From Procambarus clarkii (Eukaryota; Arthropoda; Malacostraca; Decapoda; Cambaridae), in the NCBI RefSeq assembly GCF_040958095.1, contig NC_091209.1:8309830-8373829 (forward strand): a DNA stretch of 64,000 nt. The letters are read 5' to 3'. The notes under the pieces were generated by a model. The model worked only from the letters and a program-made list of their open reading frames with translations, was not told where the DNA came from and did not search any database. The stretch's first letter is position 1, and every line of letters starts with the position of its first letter. The translations under genes and the position numbers were made by a program. Positions 21,501-33,500 of this stretch are shown in pieces.

Positions 21501-24500
21501 AAAAATATTTGTATAAAATTCAATTTTAATCCGATTTACTTTGGGTTTGTTTCAAACTGCGCGCCATGAGGCTCTCTTTCTCACCACTAGGCTGCATGGT
21601 ACAATAAGTTCATGAAAGGTGTGGACCACTTCGATCAAATGGTATTACCATTTTACCAGGAAAACTCACAAGTGGACCTAAAAGATAACGTTTTATTTCT
21701 TGCAAATGATTTTGCATAATGCCTTTGTTTTGTACAAATACAACACAACTGATCAAAAAAAGCTAACGTTTTCTAAGAGAAGTTCTGGATCAGCCGGGCT
21801 GTGGTGGGTACGTGGCCCTGCGGGCCGCTCCAAGCAACAGCCTGGTGGACCAAACTCTCACAAGTCGAGCCTGGCCTCGGGCCGGGCTTGGGGAGTAGAA
21901 GAACTCCCAGAACCCCATCAACCAGGTATCAACCAGGTAACCAGGTATTGATACAGTTCCACGAGGTGGCAAATTGGGCCCTATTGTGCTGGGACCCGGA
22001 AGATTGGCCTCAAACAGCAACAGTATCTCAACACTTGCGGCACGCTCCAGACATAAATGATGACACAGGTCCTGCCTATGCTGACGCCATGCAAACTCCT
22101 GGACCATCTTGTGTGAGGCGGCCTTTGTTCACTTCAACACCAAGCTGAAGCAGCAACCGAATCAGAACCTGAGATGTCTGGCACACTGCCATTTGACGAG
22201 ACGGTTTTGTCAGATGACTCTGACTCAAATGTTGAACCTCCAGCGATTCAGTTGATTCTGAAAATCGCATGAACTACAAACTGAAACGAGTATTTTGATA
22301 CCAGAATGAACACTATCACATAAACTGCCATAAGTAGACTAGAACCTTCATAGATTTTTTTTTGGGTGTAGCGTGTGTCTGCATGAGTGTCCCAAACGGG
22401 TTGCAGGTGGGTGACTTTAGCCGTTTATACTGGTAATGCTTCCCCCATATCATGTATTATATGCATATGTCTGTTTAGGGAATTTTATTCCGATCAATGT
22501 GCAGCCAAAAATAACTGTGTGCAACAAGTATAAACTTGACAAACATAACAAAAGTAAAAACATTTCGTGTGTGTTTGACGCTCACTGATATGTTCGAGCG
22601 TTGTTTTATATTTGGCGCTATTCTATCTTACGCTTTGTTGATCTTTTTTTACCTACGGGCTCATAGAACATTCTATTGCGAACACATTGACACAAAAATG
22701 AATGACGTACATAGAATAATAATGTCAGGACAGTGAAATAAGTATAAACTTTCAAAGCGCCGTATCGCACATGTGTCGTCCCGTCACCGATACCGGGTAA
22801 CAATTTCACCACTTCGCACACTCTTGCGGGTGGGCCGCGATCATTATTCTACGTTTATATTCATATCACCGTGTTGGGAATTTCATTGCGAGTCCATTGA
22901 TACCAAAATTAACGCTGTAGGACAAGTGTGGAGGTGATAACAATCCCAAGAGTAAAAACATTTTGTTGCTGTTGGGCGCTCACGGCGAGTCATCTTCGTA
23001 GTTATTTATTTGGTGCTGGTATCCCTATACGTTTCGTGACTTCTTTTTACTGATGTTCTTCTATAGAATTTTATTGCGAACACGGTACCAAAATGAAATA
23101 CGTAGCTCGAGAACTAAGGTCAGGAGAGTAAAAAGAGTATACACATTTTTGTTTTTAAGCTTAAGCGACAAAAACGCCGCACGCACATACCGCTTTGTTT
23201 TTTACCTTCGCCGGGCGCGCGAAAATGTTAAGAGCCAATTTGTTAATGGAATACACCAGAATGGGAATAGCTGTTGCTGTTGAAGATTCAGCTACTCGGA
23301 ACAAAAGCTCCAAGTAGCACGGGTTATGGTGAGCCTGTAGTGGACTTATGGGTATAGCGTATTTTCTAAATAAACATTATTATTTTTAAAGGGCATGTGT
23401 ATGAAAGCTGCCCCCTCTCAGACGAGCCATTTTTTGTGTACGTAAAATTACTTTACATCGGATGAACAACAACTTGCATGCCCTCTTGTGATACCTATAT
23501 CACTACCAACTACATGCTTGACAAGCTTTTTAAAACTTGTTGTAGGCAAAATATGATTGTTCAAAAAATACAGTGTTCCCAGTTTTTAAAGCTTTGTTGT
23601 GCATAAATCATATAACATTGTTCAAAAACTCAATGATAGTCAGATTCTTAATTAATATTCTGGATTGAAACTTACCCAGAGGTATTGCAGATGTCATTAA
23701 TTGGAAATATTCTATAGTCATCCAAATGGCAACCAAATTATCAAAATGATACATCTATTCAAAGCATTTTAGGGTTCAAAATTCTGTCACGTAGCACTTG
23801 CTACAATGGCCAAAAGACAAAAATAATAGCATACAGTAAAGGACAGAATTATATGCTATCCACTCACTTTGATGGGAAAACCAAATAATCAAAAGCAAGT
23901 CCTAATTTACTTGCATGAAATTGAACATACCTGACCAGAGAGCTCCTCCACTTGTGCATTATTGGTGGACGGTGATCGATTACTAACAGCTGGTCTGGAT
24001 GCGATGCGGGTAATAGTCTGGCGAGCACCACCTGCAACAAAATCTACTACAATTAGAGATGCAGCCCAAAAGATCACCTCTCCAAATGACTTTCCTTAAC
24101 TCTAGTTAATGCTGTTAAAAAGACTGTTTTACATCTTGAGACCACATACCATACCAAACAATATTTTGCTTACAGCAACAATGATCACCCCATGGAAATG
24201 TGGCTTGAAATACAACATTAGAGTTCTCACTAGGTGCACAGACAAAATGTTTCCATATCAAGTGATATTAGCACAAACCTTGTGATCTTCATAACAAGCC
24301 ACTGAAGCTGATAAATAGAGCCATAAAGAATCAAGTGGAACTCCAAACAGTAATACCCAAACAATGGCAATACGACACACCTATTTCTAATTTCTATTAA
24401 TTTTTTTAGTTATGCTGTGCCATGCTATTTTGTATATTGAAACACTATGGACAAGAGATAAAGAGTACTGTATACCTGTAGATACTTTAAACATACTGCC

Positions 24501-27500
24501 ATCTGCAGACCAAGAGTCACAATAACATGGCTGAAGATATGATTACCAAACCACACATAAGATGGAGAAATGACGACGTGTCTCCATCTTCTGATGTGTA
24601 GTTTGGTCATCATACCGCCATCTGTAAATAAGTCAATGTTTTCTTGATAACTGTAAGAGCCTTAAAAGCAAAAAAAATGGAAAGTGAAAACCCAGACCAA
24701 GAAAATATTATAAATCAATGTACAGTAGTGAAAAAATAGGCAGAATTGATTTTGTTTGTATATATTGGTAACTAAAAACGAAGTGCTTAGTTGTCTTTAT
24801 AGGTCTTGTATGTAGGCAAAGATAAATTGTTACGGTTTGAAGTCATTTGATAAGTTTTTTAATAGTTATGTTAATGCACCTTGAAACAAAATAAGGCAGT
24901 AACATTTTGAACCTGTTCTATCCTGCACTGGTTGTTGCATGTCATAATTACAACTGTATTGTAGGATATAGTAAAAGTAATGACTATATGCAATTACCTA
25001 AATTGAGGTATAAAATGGGAGCTAATCTTATGGTGTCCCATCCTTTCTATAAGCTCTTTGTCAAATAACATCAACACTATTTGCAAAAGAGAACGTTTGT
25101 CAATTTTTGGGAATTTTTTTTTCTTAGCTTGTATCAACAGCCTCTTATTCTCAAAGCTGCAGCATTAAAAAACTAACAGCAAAATACCTCCCATTATATG
25201 TACAGAGCTAACTCTGGCCACAACACTGCTATTATTATTATTATCATCATCATCATCATCAAAGTCTTGGTCATTAAATACCAAAAATGAACCATTTCTC
25301 ACACATTTGTTTTCTAAAGAATCATTGAGGCCCCATTTCATGATGCTTAAACGCACCAAACTGCAGCTGGGTGTTGTGGATGTCTGCCTCATGCTGTGAT
25401 CATCATAGCCATCACTGGGTTCACATATATCTGAACCTTGTATAGTACATAGTTTTTACCAAAGTTAAGAACATCTATGACACTATAATCAGTTATTTAT
25501 TTCATCAATATTAAGTGATGATGTGCACATGAGCTGCATGGCAGTGCTGTGACCTGCTATGCTATACCCCTCTCACCCAGGAGGGGTTATCTTGAGGTTA
25601 TCTTGAAATGATTTCAGGGCTTAGCGTCCCAGTCCTCGACCAGGCCACTTTTTGTTACACACCCCCCAGGAAGCAGCCCGTAGCAGCTGTCAACTACCAG
25701 GTACCTATTTACTACTAGGTGAACAGGGAGCATCAGGGTGAAATAAACTCTGCCCATTTGTTTATGCCTCCACCAGGGATCAAACCCGGAACCCTAGGAC
25801 TACAAATCCCGAGCGTTGTCCACTCAGCTGTCAGGCCCCTGTTGCCCATGAGGTGCCCATGATTCCCCCCCATCCCTTCCCCAAAGATTTTTTTTTTTTT
25901 ACCGGTGGTCTGAGGAAGCTGATGTAAGCTCCATGTTCCCACGAGAGGTTTAAATCTTCGTGTGGTACTTTAAAATTTCCCCAACAGTATTGTGCAGATT
26001 ATGGACACTGTAATTAGCGAGATCATTTCCGGCTGTGTTGCAAAGTGGAAGAATTAAGAATTAAGTTTACAAGTTATACCACAAACACTTGCCATGCTAA
26101 GTATGAAAAGAAGGTTTTTTACAGTATGTTTTTGGTTAATAGCAGAGAGAATTAATTTTGGATGCAAAATCATATTTAACCATTAAACTGCGCATGGCGT
26201 ATATATACGCCCTGAGTAACATGTCTCACGGTGCGCATGGCGTATATATACGCCACAGGGTGCCAGGCCCGATTCAAATGGCCGCGGTTACACGGGGGTT
26301 CACAGTAGCTTCCTCAGGGCTCTTGTCAACAGATGCCATTTAAAAAAAAAATCGTGGGCAATATTCTCAGGTGTGAGAGGCACAGAACTGTTGGAGCAAC
26401 CAAGGCCGGCGCACGCAGCATGAGCGAACAGCATTGCTGTTCAGCTTGTGACCACAGCATCGTCGAAAAATGTCAAAATAAATATATAATTGTTATTATT
26501 TAGCGATGACAATATTACAGATGACCCCTGACTGTGATATAAATAACCAGGATTGTGATAATAGCAGGATTGTTGTAATAATTAGCGCTGTGGGAGGAGT
26601 GATGCTGAGAGATGGAGGGAGACAGTATCGTTTACCTGACTGTGTGGCTAGCTGTTATTGTTTGCATTCACCATACCAGGTCAGTGGTTCTCTATGGTGA
26701 GCACAAATGTAGATACTTATATATAATGTGTGTATTAGTGTAATAACAGCAAAAGGATTATGCTGGGAGGAGCCATGTGGGTGACGGAGGTGACGTCGTC
26801 TGCACGATATGTCTAGCTGTTTAGAGGGTGGCCACTGTGCTCTTTGGGCGCACTACAAGCTTAGGTGTACAGTTACGGTGCATAAAACATGTAGATACTT
26901 GTATATAATATGTGTATATAGGGTAATAACACTGCAAACAGTATTGTTGGGGGGAGAAAGTTTAGTGCGTGTGACCTTGAATGAGTGAGGGAGCCGCCAG
27001 CCGCCATCTGTGTATAGCGACGACTCTTAGTGCCTGAACTAACTATATCAGCTTAGCTGTACAGTTGTGGTGAACAAAATATATACATACTTATATATAA
27101 TGTCTGTATATAGTGTAATAACACCACAAATGGTATTGTTGGGAAAGAAAGTTTAGTGCGTGTGTTGAGGGAGTGGCAGCGAGTGGCTGGCTGGTGTGTG
27201 GTGGTAACTCTTCATTGCTTTTCGACTCTCAATACCAACTTAGTGGTTCGTTATGGTGACCAAAACATGCAGATACTTATATATAACCTGTGTATAGAGT
27301 GTAATAGCAGCAAAACTATTTGTTTATTGTTTTATAAACATAATAATTGAATCACTAATATGCACATCATACTTTTGAGTATAGCGATTATTCACCACTT
27401 GTATTATATAAATATATTACAATACACACTATTGAATAATATTACTGCAAAAAACTAAGAAAAAATCAATCGGAGACATTGAAACAATTAGGTAATAATA

Positions 27501-30500
27501 TCTTTGTGGCAACTCCCATCTATCAGTGCGGGTGACGCTGACCGGGTCTGACGACCGCTCTGTCAACGCCCACTTTTTGCCAGACTTCCTCGGTCAATTG
27601 TGTCCAAAATATGTCACCTATGATTTTTTTTTATTTTTCCCGTGCTCAGGGGACACAAATTAACATGTTTAGAAGACGAAAAAAAAATTTTGAATTTTTT
27701 TTTTCTTGCGCACAGGGGTGTATATGTCCCCAGGACCCCTGAGCAGTGTAAGGGTTAAGGACCAAGAATGTGTGAATGTCATTTGTGACAATCCAAGAAT
27801 GTGACCAAGAATGACATTTGTACAAATGAATGAGATGAGTCAGAAGGGGATTGCAAATAGTTATGAAGAACAAGATAGCAATGGATGCACTAAGGAATCA
27901 TTGTTCAAGACCAAATGTATGTGGTTTTAACACATTATGTGATAACCCCGCCCCCCACAAAATTTAAAACAATGGAGATATACAATTTGTTTACCTAGCT
28001 ATATCTGTGTTGAGTGAGATCTAGTTTTACACCCCCACATCACAGCTTATGTCCCAGGTGCATTCATACCTCCTGACATTCCAGAACTCTGTCATGCCCA
28101 GTACATGCTTGTGAAGGGTGATTGTTTCTACTAATTCTGGCTTAAGTCACTCACATTCACAGCTTCAAGAGTACTGAGTACGGACCGAGTATTGGAATAT
28201 CAGGAGTTATATATGAGGTGGGACTGAAGAACTAGGTCTTGCTTCAGTGACAATTAAATAAGCACATTACATATCTATAAAAAAAAAATTGTGGATAATA
28301 TTAAAAATTATTGTTATTGAAAGATGGACCATAAATCAGGATTAGAGTAATCATTTCTTTATACTACAGAAAAGCGCGGAAACTCAAGGGCAAGACATAG
28401 TATGCATTACAATGAAGTAGCCATATGGAACAAGAGAATGTTCAGTTGGGGAAGAAGGTGCACAATTGTGAGCAGCTCAGGGCAGGAGATACACACACTA
28501 GGTAGAAGTTTAATGTATGATTACAAGATAATGCTGCCACCAACCTCCTGTAGATGGACGTCCAAGAGGCCTAAAAGCATTAGTTGGAGCATTTGTTTTC
28601 CTGGGTGGACCGCCTTTGCCAAACATTGGTTCCCCTTGTCTTGCTCCCAGAGCATCATATTCTTGCCCTCCATAATTGGCATCAAAGAACTTCTTAAACC
28701 ACTGTTAATAAACAAAAAAATCAAGAATTGCACAAATATGTAAACTGAAGTGAATTAACAAATTACACATTCAGCAGTTTTGCTACTAGCACACGCAGAT
28801 GTTACTTCAATTTGATATTAAGTAAAGCATTACATAATTACATAACTGAACACACAAGTCAAACAAGTTCTGTATTTTCTGCCATATCTTAAAAAGGATA
28901 TTCTGGAAAACCCAGCATAAAATAGGATGAAATGCTTCTTTCTGATGGGTTTGTAAGCCATTTCGGATAGCTCCACCAAATCCACCAATTCGCAGCAAGC
29001 TCGTGTGAGTCCTTATTAATCTACCGGAGACCAGAGGCCAAAACCTTTCCTGCCCATCCCTCAGAGGCACAGAGCAGAGGATGCAAGATTACTCTAGCCT
29101 CTGTAACAATGTGCTATTCAAAAATGTTAACCCATGAAATAGAAGCCACCATGTAGAAGAGAAGAGGCCCACCTATGGATGGCCAAACAGCCTGCAAAAC
29201 CTGAGGAAGAAGGCTTCATTGGTCTACTGTGCCATAAAAAATGTAAGAACATTTTAACAAAATGTCTCCTGTTTGTAAGAACAGCCAACATGCCCCAAAA
29301 GGTAACAGCTTTTAAAAGTGCTGATACCTCATGATACCTGCTTGATGGGGTTCTGGGAGTTCTACTCCCCAAGCCCGGCCTGAGGCTAGGCTTGACTTGT
29401 GAGAGCTTTGTCCAAAAGGCTGTTGCTTGGAGCGGCCTGCAGGCCCACATATCCACCACAGCCCGGTTGGTTCAGCACTTCTTGAAGAAAACTATCTAGT
29501 TTTTAGTTTTCTCTTGAAGATGTCCACTGTTGTTCTGGCAATATTTCTTATACTTGCTGGGGAGGATGTTGAACAACTGTGGACCTCTGATGTTTATACA
29601 GTGTTCTCCGATTGTGCATATGGCACCCATGCTCTTCACTGGTTTTATTTTGCATTTTCTTCCATATCATTCACTCCAGTAAGTTGTTATTTTACTGTGT
29701 AGATTTGGGACCTGTCCTTCCAGTATTTTCCACGTGTATATTATTTGATATCTCTCTCGTCTCCTTTCTAGCGAGTACATTTGGAGGGCTTTGAGATGGT
29801 CCCAATAATTTAGATGCTTTATCGCATCTATGTATGCTGTATATGTTCTCTGAACTCCCTCTATTTCAGCAATCTCTCCTGCTCTGAAGGGGGGAGTGAG
29901 TACTGAGTAGTACTCAAGATGGGACAGTACAAGTGATTTGAATAGTAAAACCATTGTGATGGAATCCCTGGATTTGAAAGTTCTCGTAATCCATCCTATC
30001 ATTTTTCGGGCTGATGCAATATTTGCTTGGTTATGCTCCTTAAACCTTAGGTAGGTAGATTCATTATTTCTAAATCTTTGACATGCTGCTTTCCTTACTA
30101 TGGGCAAATCTGATTGTGTTTTGTACCCTGTACCCCTCATTTTACCGTACCCGAGTACAGTACTTGGAATTTATCACTTAAAATGTTATTTTCTTCTGCC
30201 CAGTCGGAAACTTTATTAATATCTGCTTTTAGACATTCTTTTCAATCCAAACCCAGCTACTACACTATGTTCTAAAGAATCAAAAGTGCCTACTGGGAGC
30301 CCAGAACAGATTCTGGGCCCCCCTCAATAGAGGCATAGGGAGTTGGGATACAATATCACCTAATTTCTAATGTTTTTATTATTTAATATTACTAACCTAC
30401 TTTTTAATTTCAATAATGCTTCTCCACCCATGAAAGTAGGGAACTGTAATGATGAAGTATTAATGTCTCAAACCTATCCCCATTTTTTTTCACAAAATTT

Positions 30501-33500
30501 TGTTTTCATTTTAACATTCCATGTTTTACCATTTGTGTGTGTTTGTACAGTAATTTACGCATCTCCAGCAAACAGCAAGGGCCTCTTGCATTTTCAGGGC
30601 ACAATGATAAAAACCTAACAAAAAATTTGAATTCAAGGTGTTTTGGAAGCAGAATAATAATAATAATCACACAAATTTTAATTTAGTTTATGATAAAAAA
30701 ACAAAGCCAGGCATTCCCAATTGCTCTCATCTTCATGACAAGACTATAGAAAACAAAGTGCTGACAACAAATACAAAGATGAGAGCAGACACTTAGTAGA
30801 GGAAGTTTCACTCACTAGCAAGTACTTTATCTTACAAAATAAGATACACAGGCTTATCAAGGGATAATGGAGTGGGATTTCCTGTAGAATTTAAACATTA
30901 CTATGTCACCACCTTTCATTTTTAATGTGTTTAAGACAGGAAAGGAATCTCATCTCTTTCCAAAACAAACTATATAGTAGATTTAACTTTATTAAGTCTG
31001 TTTCTAAATTATGCAGGTCACAACACCGTGGTGCGGCGATTAATATATCGGCATAGCAGAGCCATTCCAAAGTATTAAGACACTACTTTGGTGAATGGCC
31101 TCAAAGCGATCTCATTGATAAATAATGAAGTAGGCACAAATTTTCTTGACGGTACAAACATAGCATAGGCACAAAACATCTACAACAATCAGTATCAAAG
31201 AGAAACAAACATTGACAAGTTCACCACAACATGAATGTACACTATACCCTACAATTATTGTGAAAGTATGCTCGGGTGAAAACCTCACAATCTTGATGCA
31301 AAGATTTATTTCATTTTTATACTGTATTTAAACAGCTATTTAACCTAATTCATCTCTCTCCATGCAATAGCAAGGTTATTCATACATTCAACCCTTATAT
31401 TCATAATAAAATGGTCTTCACTCATTAACACAAGATTATTCCCTATAATGTCAGACAAGATCACAGAGGAATAAATAAGAATACATCATACTATATGCTT
31501 AAAAGAGAGAACGTCACATACAATATTTCTCCAATATAAATCATTAAGCAGTAAATTTTAAGTCATGCAATAATAACAATAAAGCACAACTAAATATAGA
31601 TTCTCATACCTGAAGAAATTCAAAGTTGTCTTGGAATTTTCCCTTAATCAGTTTATCTACAGGTACAATCTGAAAAGGAGTAAAAGCATTCCAGGAATTA
31701 ACACACATAAGAAAATAAATCCTGTTGCATATTAACATCAAGTCCTCAAAGATCATCATCAAATACTTGCACAACTCTTCTGTGGCCACAACAAAGACCA
31801 CTAGACCTATACCTTGAGGATGAACAATTTCAGTCTATCTTATTGTTTGGTTAAGTGAGGGTCTTCACAAGCCATACTCAACTGGCCTCAAGATCACTGT
31901 AGCATACATTTTATGGAGAATAATGTCGACTTGATAAGTGTTCAAGACCGACCGAAACGTCGTCATGTCTCTCTTCATGCATGGGTTGTGCAATTTACTA
32001 GTAAAAAAAGCCTGGCAGTTTACTACATGATGCTTAAACATCTCCGGTCTCTGGGATTTGTAACACATATTCAAACAACTTTAGATTTAGAGTTACCTTT
32101 ATAAACAAAAATTTAAAAAGTACCTGCCTTATCTACTTGGAGTTTTTTGAAGGCATACTGCAAAATCTTGAAATTATTGATGTATTCATGCTCCAAATTT
32201 GTATTGAATTTTACTTTCTTTAGAACAATGGATCCTGTAAATGTAAGAATAAGCTGTTTAATAATGCAACATCAATTAGTAAATGAACTCACAAAATGAC
32301 TGCAAATATTGCTCGCCACTTATCATATAAGCCAAACATTCACACATTATACTGCATGCGATGTAATGTAATGCATGAAAACAGTAAAGCCAATGTAAAT
32401 TTGGTGGCATTTGTCAACTATCGCAGCTAAAGTAGAGGGGTTGAACATCAGCTCTTGGGTCCTGCTTCTTAATCCTCAAACGTTTGTTTCAGGTACGCTA
32501 GCCATTTGAACGAGTCGAGTCTCGAGTCCAAAATTGTATATAATATGAACCTACACCACTTCACTCTTTAGTTTAATCCATTTATTTACTATACTAATAC
32601 TGTACTAGAATAAAACAAAATTGGCTCATTTGGGAATTTAGTTTCCACCTGTTTTCCATTGCTCATGTACCACTTGCAAATATCGTCTTGTTTACCCGAT
32701 TAATTTCCCAGAGTATTTCAGATGCTGTAATTTTGTCTCCCCTATTTATAAATTTCCAGTGATATGAAGATTAATTCCTTTAGTCTTTTTCATAGTACAT
32801 ATCTCTCAGCTCTGGCAGCAAACACGTAGACTTTCTCCACCTTACTTTTGCATTTCACAAAATATACTTCATACTGATCCCTATGGTGCACTCAGAAATT
32901 AGTCAGACGTGTACAGAGAACGACTTCAGATTTCAAAAGGCAGTAATGTGGGTGGGATGGATGTGGGTGGGATGGATGTGGTTTGGGTAAGGGGTAAGAG
33001 CAAATATGGGTGGTGGTTGTGCATTAGTGAGGTGTGGAGATATGGCCAGGGTGTGAATGCACAAGTGGAATGGGTTGTTTAACTATATAAATGAAGCTAC
33101 AGGAAGGTCTTCTGCAGATTGTCTAACCTTCCACCCACCAAGTTTGGCCTGAGTGATCAGCTCACTGCTAGTGTGTGTAATTACCTAAGTTTAGTTACAG
33201 GATGAGAGCTACGCTCATGATGTCCCGTCTACCCAGCACACCCAGTCATAACGCTTTGAAGCTACTGACAGTTTTGGCCTCCACCACCTTCTCACTTAAC
33301 TTGTTCCAACCGTCTACCACTTTGTTTGCGAAAATGAATTTTCTTATATTTCTTCGGCATCTTTGTTTAGTTTGTTTAAATCTATGGTATCTTGTTCTTG
33401 AAGTTCCAGGTCTTAGGAAATCTTCCCTATCGATTTTATCAATTTCTGTTACTATTTTGTACGTAGCGATCGTATCACCTCTTTTTCTTGTCTTCTAGTT

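Larger units (their letters stand above)
21418..23227 (+). mobile_element. CACTTT-type TTAA element carrying a piggyBac-like transposase remnant
   Basis: TTAA at 21414-21417 and 23228-23231. The left end is CACTTTGTGCGGATCAGG and the right end reversed is CATTTTCGCGCGCCCG. A transposase segment lies at 21591-21775 and a LINE 3' tail at about 21785-21955. From about 22290 come repeat units with ATTGCGAACAC and GATACCAAAAT. It is non-autonomous or dead, but links the TTAA elements of this window to the piggyBac superfamily. Confidence 0.8.
15598..23930 (-). other. EB1 intron 5
   Basis: An 8.3 kb GT-AG intron. It holds a 3.3 kb TTAA element with an LTR-like insertion inside (17600-20924) and a CACTTT-type TTAA element with a transposase remnant (21418-23227). 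15598-17430, 20929-21413 and 23232-23930 are A/T-rich with no recognised feature. Confidence 0.8.
24032..28544 (-). other. EB1 intron 4
   Basis: A 4.5 kb intron. It holds a - strand SINE (25588-25838), a short ATT/ATC microsatellite near 25222-25260 and a 1.6 kb TTAA element (26180-27754). 24032-25580 and 27759-28544 hold nothing recognised. Confidence 0.8.

Noticed and set aside
28807..29070. 87-codon frame on the - strand in EB1 intron 3
   Set aside because: No recognisable domain, no codon structure, lies in an intron.
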